Source: JANSYA01 sp965243385 (GTDB lineage: Bacteria; Spirochaetota; Leptospiria; Leptospirales; Leptonemataceae). Taken from it: a DNA stretch of 64,000 nucleotides. The notes under the pieces were generated by a model that was not told the origin of the DNA, did not search any database, and worked only from the letters and a program-made list of their open reading frames with translations. This document shows, one piece after another, positions 42,180 through 50,385 of this stretch. The position numbers and the translations under genes are program-made. The first letter of the stretch is position 1; every line of letters begins with the position of its first letter. The stretch covers positions 4,340,001 through 4,404,000 of the forward strand of contig CBDEUV010000002.1 of the NCBI GenBank assembly GCA_965243385.1, in the 5' to 3' direction.

Positions 42180-43157
42180 ATGTCCGCTCACTCCGAACAG
42201 CATCGCGACGCCGATCCGGCGGCGCAACTGGAAGGCCTGCAGGCGAGTCTGAGCGCGCAGGATCCGCAGCCACTGGTGATCGCCGGCCGCCGCTTTCACT
42301 CACGGCTCTTCGTCGGCACCGGTAAATTTTCTTCGAACGCCGCCATGGCCGCGGCGATCAACGCATCCGGCAGCGAAATGGTGACCGTCGCTCTGCGTCG
42401 CATCGAACTGGATCGGCCCGTCGACGAGCAGGATATGATTTCCGTCATCGATCGCTCGCGAGTCGTGCTCTTGCCGAATACGTCCGGCGCGCGCAACGCG
42501 GAAGAAGCCGTGCGCCTGGCGCGTCTCGCGCGGGAACTGGGCGGCGGCGAATGGCTGAAGCTCGAAGTCACACCCGATCCGCGTTATCTTTTGCCGGATC
42601 CGGTGGAGACCTTGAAGGCCGCGGAGATTCTCGTGAAAGACGGCTTTCACGTGCTGCCTTATATTCACGCCGATCCCGTCCTCGCCCTGCGGCTGCAGGA
42701 CGCGGGCTGCGCCACGGTGATGCCGCTCGGTTCGCCGATCGGATCGAACCAGGGCATTCGCACGAAAGAAAGCATCGCCATTATCATTGAACAGGCGCGG
42801 GTGCCGGTCGTCGTCGACGCGGGCCTGGGCGCGCCTTCGCACGCGGCCGAAGCTCTGGAGATGGGAGCGGACGCGGTGCTCGTCAATACCGCGCTCGCCG
42901 TCGCGAATCAGCCAGCGCACACCGCCCGGGCCTTCGCGCTGGCTGTGATCGCGGGCCGCCTGGGCCGCCTGCATGGAGTGGGCGGCGTCGTACGTCCTCG
43001 CGACCCTGCGGGCGACGCCCCGGCGAATGACCCTGGAGCGACAGCACAGTCAGGAACGGTTCCGCCTGGTTCGGGAGGCGGTCGCGACGAATGGAAAACC
43101 GCGAGCGCGTCGAGCCCGCTCACGGGATTTCTGGACGAAGAAGCGCGCGAAAGCTGA
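42180..43157 (+). CDS. thiG: Thiazole synthase ThiG with extended termini
   Basis: 325 residues from the ATG at 42180; ThiG is usually 255-270. The core is complete: LFVGTGKFSSNAAMAAAINASGSEMVTVALRRIELD, LPNTSGARNAEEAVRLARLARE, EWLKLEVTPDPRYLLPDPVETLKAAEIL with the Schiff-base Lys in WLKLEV, FHVLPYIHADPVLALRLQDAGCATVMPLGSPIGSNQGI, and VVVDAGLGAPSHAAEALEMGADAVLVNTA. It makes the thiazole phosphate of thiamine from deoxyxylulose phosphate, dehydroglycine and ThiS thiocarboxylate. The extra 35 N-terminal and about 45 C-terminal residues (rich in G, P, A, S) are unusual. thiH lies 1.8 kb downstream; no ThiS or TPP riboswitch was seen. Confidence 0.95.
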   Translation: MSAHSEQHRDADPAAQLEGLQASLSAQDPQPLVIAGRRFHSRLFVGTGKFSSNAAMAAAINASGSEMVTVALRRIELDRPVDEQDMISVIDRSRVVLLPNTSGARNAEEAVRLARLARELGGGEWLKLEVTPDPRYLLPDPVETLKAAEILVKDGFHVLPYIHADPVLALRLQDAGCATVMPLGSPIGSNQGIRTKESIAIIIEQARVPVVVDAGLGAPSHAAEALEMGADAVLVNTALAVANQPAHTARAFALAVIAGRLGRLHGVGGVVRPRDPAGDAPANDPGATAQSGTVPPGSGGGRDEWKTASASSPLTGFLDEEARES

Positions 43158-43169
43158 ACGCGTATTATT

Positions 43170-44285
43170 ATGATCAAACGAATCTTTATGCTGGGCTTCG
43201 CCGCGCTGGCCTTCGTAAGCGCGACGACGATATTGATCGCGAACCGCGAATTCACCGGGCCGGTCCTGGACGAATCGGGAGCGGAGACCGCCGGACAAAT
43301 CGCGGCGATGGATCGCATTGAACTCGGAGGCGTCGAGCAGGCTTTGCTTGTACGCGGCGCGAGCGCGGATCTGCCGGTCTTGCTGTGGCTGCACGGCGGC
43401 CCCGGCAGCCCCGCGGTGCCCTTCGCGCGCGAGTTTAACGCCGCCCTCGAACGTGATTTTATCGTGGTGCACTGGGACCAGCGCGGCGCCGGCAAGAGCT
43501 TCCCCGAAGACGAAGGGGCGCTTCCGGCGGATGCGATGCGTCTGCGCGAAAATTTCGTGGCGGATACGATCGAGCTGAGCGAGCGATTGATCCGCCGCTT
43601 TCACGGCCAGGCGCCTCCCGCGGAACGCAAGATCTTCCTGTTCGGCCATTCCTGGGGATCGCTGCTGGCCATACTCGCCGCGAAGGCCCGTCCGGATTTA
43701 TATCACGCCGTGATCAACGCGGGGCAGGTCGTGCGGCCGGCGGAAAGCGAAGCGCGTTCGTACGCCTGGGCGCTTTCACAGGCGCGCGCGAAGGGTAACG
43801 ACGAAGCCGTCGCCGAACTGGAAGCCATCGCGGCGCCGCCGTATTCCTCCGAAGACATGTCCGTGAAGACGCCCATCCACTGGAAGTGGGTGATGCAGCA
43901 GGGCGGGGCGCTGTTCGGCCGCGAAAGCATCGCGCCGCTTTTGCCCGTGCTCTTATTTTGCGATGAGTACAACTTAGTCGACAAAGTCGCATTTGTGCAG
44001 GGACAGGGCCGCACGGCGCGCCTGGTGTGGGATGAATTCATGGCGGTGGATTTGTTTTCCGAAGCGCCGGCTCTGGGCGTGCCGGTGTGGATGCTGCACG
44101 GTCGCCACGATCGCCAGATCGATGGGGAGCTCAGTCGCGATTATTTCGAGCGCCTCCGGTCGCCGCGCAAGACCTGGATCTGGTTTGAGAATTCGGCTCA
44201 CTCGCCGATGTTCGAAGAGCCGGCGCGCTTCGAAAGCGCGCTGCGCGAAGTTCGAACCGCGGTTCTGCCTCGAAGGGTTAAATGA
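43170..44285 (+). CDS. Alpha/beta hydrolase, proline-iminopeptidase-like (S33)
   Basis: 371 residues. The N-terminal membrane anchor or signal is MIKRIFMLGFAALAFVSATTILI. The core is LPVLLWLHGGPGSPAVPFAREF, then FIVVHWDQRGAGKSF (HGGPG and DQRGxGxS are S33 marks), then the nucleophile elbow LFGHSWGSLLA (Ser about 155). The Asp is in WMLHGRHDRQID and the His in WFENSAHSPMFEEPARF. It probably cleaves small N-terminal peptides or an ester at the membrane. It starts 12 bases after thiG and lies within the thi region, but no known role in thiamine synthesis is suggested. Confidence 0.88.
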   Translation: MIKRIFMLGFAALAFVSATTILIANREFTGPVLDESGAETAGQIAAMDRIELGGVEQALLVRGASADLPVLLWLHGGPGSPAVPFAREFNAALERDFIVVHWDQRGAGKSFPEDEGALPADAMRLRENFVADTIELSERLIRRFHGQAPPAERKIFLFGHSWGSLLAILAAKARPDLYHAVINAGQVVRPAESEARSYAWALSQARAKGNDEAVAELEAIAAPPYSSEDMSVKTPIHWKWVMQQGGALFGRESIAPLLPVLLFCDEYNLVDKVAFVQGQGRTARLVWDEFMAVDLFSEAPALGVPVWMLHGRHDRQIDGELSRDYFERLRSPRKTWIWFENSAHSPMFEEPARFESALREVRTAVLPRRVK

Positions 44286-44291
44286 GCTGCA

Positions 44292-44885
44292 ATGAGGTTT
44301 AATCGTATGCAAGTAGTTCGCATCGCATCGCTTTTGATTGCATTCGGCCTGGTCGCCTGCGATCCCGCTCCAGAACAGGCGTCGGAAACTCCTTCGGCGG
44401 TGGCGGCTACGGCCGAAGCGGTGCAAGCCTGCAGTCTGGCCGGCTACGTCGCCGCCGCGGAAGGCGTGGTCGTGCAGGGATTGAGTCCGGAGCTGGAAAT
44501 CACGCGATTGCCGGCCGAATCGATTGTAACGATCACCGGCTTTTCCGCCGGACGTTTGCGCATTGTGCGGGCGGTTTCGGTCGAAGAGGAGACGCTCTTC
44601 ACCGTGCACAAAGGCCAGGGCGCTGGCTGGATCGCCGCGGGTTATCTCGTGACCGGCACGGAGCCCGGAAGCGTCGCGGCTCCGGGGACGACATCCGGCG
44701 TTCCGGTTTTCGCCGGTCCCGATGGCGCGGAGTTGGACCGTCTCACGCCGTACGACGCCGTGAATATTCTGGGCTGTCGCGCGGAGTGGGCGTATATTGA
44801 AGGCACGAGCATCGAGGGCGAAGCGGTGCAGGGCTGGCTGGCGCCCGACGCGCAGTGCCCGAATCCGGTCAGCAGCTGTTCGTGA
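44292..44885 (+). CDS. Lipoprotein with SH3-like repeats
   Basis: 197 residues; the ATG at 44307 (MQVVRIAS) is an alternative with AGGT about 10 bases upstream. The signal peptide IASLLIAFGLVAC has lipobox LVAC, followed by a Ser/Ala/Glu-rich linker. The mature part has two similar units, about 45-115 and 125-190, each with a strand pattern and G-W (GAGWIAAGYLV, VQGWLAPDAQC) as in bacterial SH3-like domains, with Cys pairs (QACSLAG, ILGCRAEW). It follows the hydrolase by 6 bases. Function unknown. Confidence 0.72.
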   Translation: MRFNRMQVVRIASLLIAFGLVACDPAPEQASETPSAVAATAEAVQACSLAGYVAAAEGVVVQGLSPELEITRLPAESIVTITGFSAGRLRIVRAVSVEEETLFTVHKGQGAGWIAAGYLVTGTEPGSVAAPGTTSGVPVFAGPDGAELDRLTPYDAVNILGCRAEWAYIEGTSIEGEAVQGWLAPDAQCPNPVSSCS

Positions 44886-44949
44886 CGCGGGGCGCGCGTC
44901 GCATAGAAACGCGGCGACCGAGCATTCCGCGAATCGGTTCTCATTCAGG

Positions 44950-46209
44950 ATGTCTATGGATTTCAGCGAGCGCCTGCAACATTACGATTTTGATTTCGAC
45001 GGCCTGAGCGCGCGCATCGCAGGGGTTTCGCCGGCCGTCGCCGCACGCGAAATCCCGCGTGCGCTGGACGCGGTCGAGCGGGGCGTCGAGCTGGAGCTGG
45101 ACGATTTAATCGTGCTGCTCAGCCCGGCCGCGGACGCACACCTCGAAGCGATGGCGCAGGCCGCCGAGCGATTGACCCGCAGGCGTTTCGGCCGCGTAAT
45201 TCAGATGTATGCGCCCATGTATCTTTCGAATTATTGCCACTCCACCTGTACCTACTGCGGCTTCAGCTTCGGCAACAAAATCAAACGACTCACGCTCAGC
45301 GTATCGCAGGCCGTCGAAGAGGCGCGGCTGCTGCACGCCGCGGGCTTGCGACACCTGCTTCTATTAACCGGCGAAGACTATAAAGAAACGCCGGTCGACT
45401 ATCTGGCGGATATTTGTGGAATTCTGAGCGGGATCGACGTCCTGCCCGGTGACGACGCTTTGCGTGAAGGCGCCGCCGCGTTCGTCGATGCGGCAACCGC
45501 TGTACGCGGGGATGACGCCGTTTCGCATACCGGCGGTTCCAGCGCGGCGCCGGTTTTCTCTTCGATCAGCCTGGAAGTCTATCCGCTGAAAGAGGACGAC
45601 TATCGTCTGCTGCGGGCGCGCGGCATGGACGGCCTGGCGGTCTATCAGGAAACCTACGATCCGCGGCGCTACGCCGAAGTCCATCTCGGCGGAATGAAAA
45701 AGCGTATGCAGTTTCGCCTGGACTGTCCCGATCGCGCGGGACGGGCGGGCATGCGCAAGATCGCCGTGGGCGCTCTACTGGGACTGTCCGATCCGGCGGC
45801 GGACGCCTGTTTCACCGCGCTGCACGCGCGGCATTTGATGAAAGAGTACTGGCAAACCCAGGTTTCGCTTTCGCTGCCGCGGATGCGCTTCGCGGAGGGC
45901 GTGAACGAAATTCCGAATGTTACGGACCGCGAGTACGTGCGCTATCTGTTCGCGGCGCGTTTGTTTTTGCCCGACGCCGGGCTGAATCTATCGACGCGCG
46001 AATCCCCCGCTTTACGCGATCGCCTTTCGACTCTGTGCGTCACGCATATGAGCGCGGGATCGCGCACGGAGCCGGGCGGCTACAGCGGCGCCGATAGCAC
46101 CGAACAGTTCTCCGTCGACGACCATCGCAGCATCGCCGAGGTCAGCGCCATGCTCGAACGTAATCGAATGGAACCGGTCTTTGTGGACTGGAGCCCGGTG
46201 TTGAAGTAA
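44950..46209 (+). CDS. thiH: 2-iminoacetate synthase ThiH with an insertion
   Basis: 419 residues from the ATG at 44950 (or 44956); ThiH is usually about 370. This radical SAM enzyme splits tyrosine to give dehydroglycine for ThiG. The cluster motif is CHSTCTYCGFSFGNKI (about 96-111). Family text: LDDLIVLLSPAADAHLEAMAQAAERLTRRRFGRVIQMYAPMYLSNYC, LLLLTGEDYKETPVDYL, ISLEVYPLKEDDYRLLRARGMDGLAVYQETYDP and SCxx-free HMSAGSRTEPGGYSG. A stretch of about 40 residues (about 160-200: GDDALREGAAAFVDAATAVRGDDAVSHTGG) is inserted between GEDY and SLEVYPL. A strong terminator follows. Confidence 0.93.
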   Translation: MSMDFSERLQHYDFDFDGLSARIAGVSPAVAAREIPRALDAVERGVELELDDLIVLLSPAADAHLEAMAQAAERLTRRRFGRVIQMYAPMYLSNYCHSTCTYCGFSFGNKIKRLTLSVSQAVEEARLLHAAGLRHLLLLTGEDYKETPVDYLADICGILSGIDVLPGDDALREGAAAFVDAATAVRGDDAVSHTGGSSAAPVFSSISLEVYPLKEDDYRLLRARGMDGLAVYQETYDPRRYAEVHLGGMKKRMQFRLDCPDRAGRAGMRKIAVGALLGLSDPAADACFTALHARHLMKEYWQTQVSLSLPRMRFAEGVNEIPNVTDREYVRYLFAARLFLPDAGLNLSTRESPALRDRLSTLCVTHMSAGSRTEPGGYSGADSTEQFSVDDHRSIAEVSAMLERNRMEPVFVDWSPVLK

Positions 46210-46242
46210 AAAACCGGCGCGTTTGACTGCGCCGGTTTTTTT
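46208..46242 (+). terminator. Rho-independent terminator of thiH
   Basis: AAAAACCGGCGC (46209-46220) pairs with GCGCCGGTTTTT (46229-46240), followed by T. It overlaps the end of thiH by one or two bases. Confidence 0.9.
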
Positions 46243-46293
46243 GTGCGAATAGGATTTTCTAACTCCTCGACCCGCCTTATTGCGGGTCTCAGA

Positions 46294-46434
46294 GTAGGAA
46301 AATTCATTTAGAATGCTTTGTCCACAGCCCTTCGGGCTGCGGACTTGCGCATGCCCGGAGGGCAATTGCTTTACCCCGCCGCTCGCCTGTGGCGCGAGCG
46401 GCAGGGTAGGAAAATTCATTTAGAATTTTCCTAC
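46294..46434. repeat. Direct repeat with hairpins between thiH and the lipase gene
   Basis: GTAGGAAAATTCATTTAGAAT occurs at 46294-46314 and again at 46406-46426. The second copy continues into GAATTTTCCTAC (46423-46434) to make a perfect 12-base hairpin that covers the lipase stop codon. Between the copies are several strong hairpins (GACCCGC/GCGGGTC, CAGCC/GGCTG, GCCGCTCGC/GCGAGCGGC). Confidence 0.6.
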
Positions 46435-47375
46435 TGATTATCCTTCGCGTTTTTGGCCATCTTGAGAAAGAAACCTTCCACGTCGAAGTAGGCCTGGCCC
46501 GTGTAGAGCGTGTTGGTGATCTGCAGGTGATCGATACCGGTTACCCACCAGGAGTACGAAGGCTGGCCTTTGTAGGTGCCCCACTTCGCGCTGGATACCG
46601 GAACGAGTCCGTCGTTCGCTCCGCCCTGGCCCTGAAACAGGCCGCCGGCGTAGCAGGCCGGGTGCAGCAGCGCGAGCAGCGGATGCTGGATGAAATCGGC
46701 CCACGCCATTTTGGACGTGTACGAGTAGTACTTCACGCCCGAAGCGTTCGGGGTGTAGGAGTTAAACGCGCTCATGCCGTTTTTGGTCAGGCTGTTCAGG
46801 GCCGCCAGAGCGTCTTGCTCGCTGCCGCTCCAGATGATCTTCACGAGGCCGTTCAGAACCGCGCCGACGAAAGGCTCGAGCCAGTCCGGAATCACAGCCT
46901 TCGCGATATCGGCGATGGGGCTGCCGCGATGCGGAGTACTGATGGTGGTGAGCACGCCGGTTTTGTTTTTCATGCCCAGGTTCGAGATCATATAGCGGCT
47001 GTCGAGACCGCCCTGGCTGTGGCCCATGATATTGACCTTGCTATGGCCGTTCGCGGCCATCCAGTAGTTGATCTTGTCTTTGAGCTGCTGCCCGCGGACT
47101 TCGTTTGACTGCGCCGCGGACTTGGTCGGCGCGTAAACGACGGCGCCCTGGGAACGCATATAATCATCCATGCCGCCCCAGTAGTTCGCGATGCTGATCA
47201 CGCCGCCGGAGTCTTCGCCCCAGCCGAACAGGCCGTGGGACAGAACGATGGGATTGCTGCCTTCGAGGGGATTGGAAGAAGATCCGCCGCCGCCGGCGAA
47301 TACAGAAGTCGCCGAAAAGGCGAAAAAGCACAGGGAAATCAGACCGGCAACGGCCGGTTTCATGGATTGAACCAT
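46431..47375 (-). CDS. Secreted triacylglycerol lipase (family I-like)
   Basis: 314 residues. The signal peptide is VAGLISLCFFAFSATSVFA, cut after VFA. The mature core is NPIVLSHGLFGWGEDSGGV (oxyanion HGL), the nucleophile elbow IMGHSQGGLDSRYM (about 121-134), TISTPHRGSPIADI, an Asp in GANDGLVPVSS and a His in VTGIDHLQITNT. This is the pattern of Pseudomonas/Burkholderia lipases (family I), which hydrolyse triglycerides outside the cell. No foldase was seen nearby. The Shine-Dalgarno is AGGAGAG. The GGGGSSS stretch after the signal is low complexity. Confidence 0.88.
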   Translation of the reverse strand: MVQSMKPAVAGLISLCFFAFSATSVFAGGGGSSSNPLEGSNPIVLSHGLFGWGEDSGGVISIANYWGGMDDYMRSQGAVVYAPTKSAAQSNEVRGQQLKDKINYWMAANGHSKVNIMGHSQGGLDSRYMISNLGMKNKTGVLTTISTPHRGSPIADIAKAVIPDWLEPFVGAVLNGLVKIIWSGSEQDALAALNSLTKNGMSAFNSYTPNASGVKYYSYTSKMAWADFIQHPLLALLHPACYAGGLFQGQGGANDGLVPVSSAKWGTYKGQPSYSWWVTGIDHLQITNTLYTGQAYFDVEGFFLKMAKNAKDNQ

Positions 47376-47566
47376 TGGAACACTCTCCTAATTTATGTAT
47401 GCCGTTGTTCGCTCTGGCCCGTTCGTGCAGGCCTGTTTTTATAGCAACGGCGTTCCGAAAAGAGTAAACTCTCTCCAGAACGCCAAAACTGACACGGTGC
47501 CATTGATTTTGCAATCAGTTTTTCGGGCCTTTTTGCTTTGACATCGCACCAGTCCGCCGCCACGCG

Positions 47567-49282
47567 ATGATTATGTCTCCGGCCCTGCGCCTCACTGTCG
47601 CCTGGTTGCTGTGCGGCGCGCTGCAGACGCTGGCGCTGGTGCGATTGTTCGAAGACGGTCTGGCCGGTACAATCCTCAATAGCGACGCGCTGTATCTACA
47701 CCTCTTCGCACAGGATTTACTGACGGGCGTTCCCATAGGCGGCTGGCGGCCGCCGCCGGCGAATTGTCTGTTTCCGGACCTGCTGTTCGTTTATCCGGCG
47801 GTCGCGTTCGCGCGATTCTTTGAACTTGAACCGGCATGGGCCGTATTCGCTTCCAGCCTGGCGCTGGGCCTGGCGTGGACGGCGGCGTACGCCTGGTTCT
47901 TCGGTCTGCTGTCCCGGCGCGATAGCTGTTTTCGTCCGGACGCTGCGGCGCGCCTGCAGCTCGCGGCGCCGCTCGGGTCATGCGCGATTTGCGCGGCGCT
48001 TGTGTTCGGTCTGGCTCCGGACGCGCTCGAGCCATTGTGGGTCCCGAGCTTTCATGCCGGCGCGGCGCTGTTTTTGCCGATCGTACTGGGGCTCGTGCTG
48101 ATCGCTCTGGATCCGCGCCGGCCGCGGCGCGAAAGCCGGTTCGCCCCTCTATCCCTGGCTGCATTGATACTGGCCCTCGCGCTACTGCTTTCGCTGCTCT
48201 TCGCTTCGGATCGCATCGTGCTGGTCGCGGTGGTCTTGCCGGCGCTCGCGGGGATGGCCTTTCGAATGTCTTCGGGTGCGGCCTGGCCGGGGTTGCGTAT
48301 CTGGTTGGTATGCGCCGCGATATTGATTCTCGCGTACTTGCTCGGCGAAGCGTTCTTGTGGGGGCTGGACCGCGTGCTGGTGGTGAATCGATTGGAGCTG
48401 GACTTCGCGCTCCTCTGGACGCCGCAGTTTCGCCGGGCGCTGGCGGCCTTGCCCGGCGAGATCCAGATCGGATTGCGGCCCGTGAGCGTTCTGTTTTTCG
48501 CCGCTCTCGCGGCTTTGATCGCGGCGTGGTTTCGCACGCGAACGATGCTGGAATCGCGCGGGCGTATCCTGCGTTTCGTAATCGTGGCTCATCTTGCGTT
48601 GATCGTACTGCTCTTCGCCGCGATGATTCCCGTCGGCTATATGAGCGGGCGCATTCTACTGGTGGAGCGCTATATCGCGCCGGCGCTTGCGTTTCCGGTT
48701 TTCGCCGCCTGCTTTTGCTGGCTGGCGCTGGGATTATCGAAGCGCGCAGTCGCGACGGCGGCGGCCTGCCTGTTGCTGTTCACAGTCGTCGGCGGCGTGG
48801 TGTTCGCAGACTCCGCTCGCGATTCACTGATGCGGATTTCGCGCGCGGGGGATATATTCGCGCGACAGATGCTTCGCCCGCGCGAACAGGCCGACGCCGG
48901 CTTCTCTACAATCGCCTGCATGCGGCGAAACGCCGATCGTCTGGGGCGCTTCGGTCTTGCGGCCTACTGGCCGGCGAAGCAGCTCAGTTTTCTCGGCGCC
49001 GGGGATTTCCAGGTGAATCAGGTGCAAGCACAGATGGAACTCATGCACTGGGTCAATAATTTCGAATGGTACCGCGCGCCTCACCGGTCGGTCGGCTATA
49101 GTTTTATCGTCGCCAACGGGTTGGACCGCGATCGGATTGTGCGATTGTACGGAACGCCCGCGCAGCGGATTCAATGCGCCGACCTGGAACTCTGGACCTT
49201 TCAGAATCCGGCGCTGAACCAGGCCTTTCCGCCCGCGTTACTCGACTTCGCCCTGCGGGCCCTCGGTCGCGAGCGAAATTGA
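47567..49282 (+). CDS. Multi-pass membrane protein, GT-C-like
   Basis: 571 residues; a second ATG is at 47573. About 11 to 12 hydrophobic helices cover residues 5-430. The first loop has DALYLHLFAQDLLTGVPIGGWRPPP, with an Asp in the place typical of GT-C glycosyltransferases. A soluble C-terminal part (about 430-571) ends with LELWTFQNPAL. It could transfer sugar from a lipid carrier in the cell envelope. The family match is loose. It is divergent from the lipase. Confidence 0.7.
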   Translation: MIMSPALRLTVAWLLCGALQTLALVRLFEDGLAGTILNSDALYLHLFAQDLLTGVPIGGWRPPPANCLFPDLLFVYPAVAFARFFELEPAWAVFASSLALGLAWTAAYAWFFGLLSRRDSCFRPDAAARLQLAAPLGSCAICAALVFGLAPDALEPLWVPSFHAGAALFLPIVLGLVLIALDPRRPRRESRFAPLSLAALILALALLLSLLFASDRIVLVAVVLPALAGMAFRMSSGAAWPGLRIWLVCAAILILAYLLGEAFLWGLDRVLVVNRLELDFALLWTPQFRRALAALPGEIQIGLRPVSVLFFAALAALIAAWFRTRTMLESRGRILRFVIVAHLALIVLLFAAMIPVGYMSGRILLVERYIAPALAFPVFAACFCWLALGLSKRAVATAAACLLLFTVVGGVVFADSARDSLMRISRAGDIFARQMLRPREQADAGFSTIACMRRNADRLGRFGLAAYWPAKQLSFLGAGDFQVNQVQAQMELMHWVNNFEWYRAPHRSVGYSFIVANGLDRDRIVRLYGTPAQRIQCADLELWTFQNPALNQAFPPALLDFALRALGRERN

Positions 49283-49318
49283 AAGGGGTCACATCTGGAG
49301 CGCGCAAACGCGTCGTGT

Positions 49319-50374
49319 TTATTTGCGGGCTTTTTTGTTTTTTGCAGAGGACGCGGACGATTTTCGCGTGCCTTTCTTGCGGCTTGTTCCCGCGGATTTC
49401 CCCGATTTTTCGGATGCGCTGGAAGTCTTCGCTTTCGCTGCAGGATGAGCGCTCTCAGGCGCAAATAGATCCGGCGTTTCTTGAGCGGCCTGCTCGGTAC
49501 CGGAGGCGGCCTGGTCCGCGGTTTTCGCCGGACGGTTTTTGGGAGCCCCGGGCCGGCGCTTGCGGGGGCGACGTGGACGCGCGTACAGCAGCTCCGCGAC
49601 TTCATCGTGCATTCGCCGGGTGAGCGCTTTGATCGCGTCTTTGTTTTGAATCGAGCGCCAGCCCGGAGCGTTCTTGTGCGAATCCGCGGGATCGGACACG
49701 GGGGGCGCGGGCTCCGCGTATTCGCGAGGGTCGATGGCTTCGCCAATGCGATAGATAATCGAGCGATTGGTTTTTCTATGATTCGATACCCAGCGATTCA
49801 GGTCGCTGAATCCGTGCGCTCCGACCAGCGCAGTGGGAATCACGGGCACTCCGGCCTGGATGGCGATGCGGGCGGCCAGCCCGCGAAAGGCCCGCAGCTT
49901 GCCGTCGTACGATCGTCCGCCTTCGGGATACATGGCGACCGCTTCGCCTTCGCGCAGCATGCGCACGACATTCGCAATGACCTCGTCGTAGTACTGCCAG
50001 CTGCCTGCCGCGCTGCCCGTGCGATACCCGCGGACAATCGGCAGGATTCGCGCGTCTCGTAGCAACTGACTGAGCACCTCTAAGGTTTCGGTTAGAATCC
50101 CCAGCACCAGCGCCGGCACGCCCATGCGCCGGGCCCGATCGACGAAGCGCTGGAAACGCCGCAGAGGATTGCCGTCGATCAATTCGGCTTTCGCCAGATA
50201 ACTGAGATTGCGCCCGGTATACAGGCCCTGGACTAAAGGATCGATCAGATCACTGTGATTGCATACGATCAGCGTCCCGCCCGTTTTCGGGACGCGTTCG
50301 GCGTTCTCCACCCGCACCGACACAATCGAATTGAGCAGGCTGTGCAGAAGAAAGATGCGCTGGCTGTGTTCCAA
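49319..50374 (-). CDS. PlsC-like acyltransferase with basic C-terminal tail
   Basis: 351 residues. The acyltransferase motifs are I in VCNHSDLID (HxxxxD, about 32-40), II GYRTGSAAGSW and III in AVAMYPEGGRSYDGKLRAFRGLAAR (EGGRS for EGTRS), and IV in VPVIPTALVGAHG. Family members transfer acyl groups to lysophosphatidate or related lipids at the membrane. The last 85 residues are low complexity, rich in K, R, A, S and P, and may bind nucleic acid or the membrane surface. It begins 11 bases after the App1-like gene stops, so both are one operon. Confidence 0.88.
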   Translation of the reverse strand: MEHSQRIFLLHSLLNSIVSVRVENAERVPKTGGTLIVCNHSDLIDPLVQGLYTGRNLSYLAKAELIDGNPLRRFQRFVDRARRMGVPALVLGILTETLEVLSQLLRDARILPIVRGYRTGSAAGSWQYYDEVIANVVRMLREGEAVAMYPEGGRSYDGKLRAFRGLAARIAIQAGVPVIPTALVGAHGFSDLNRWVSNHRKTNRSIIYRIGEAIDPREYAEPAPPVSDPADSHKNAPGWRSIQNKDAIKALTRRMHDEVAELLYARPRRPRKRRPGAPKNRPAKTADQAASGTEQAAQETPDLFAPESAHPAAKAKTSSASEKSGKSAGTSRKKGTRKSSASSAKNKKARK

Positions 50375-50385
50375 TCGCCTTCCTG

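Noticed and set aside
47980..49059. Plus-strand frame of 359 codons in the GT-C-like gene region
   Set aside because: Another frame at 47567-49282 gives a clean membrane protein with normal codon use; this one is Arg/Gly-rich shadow text.
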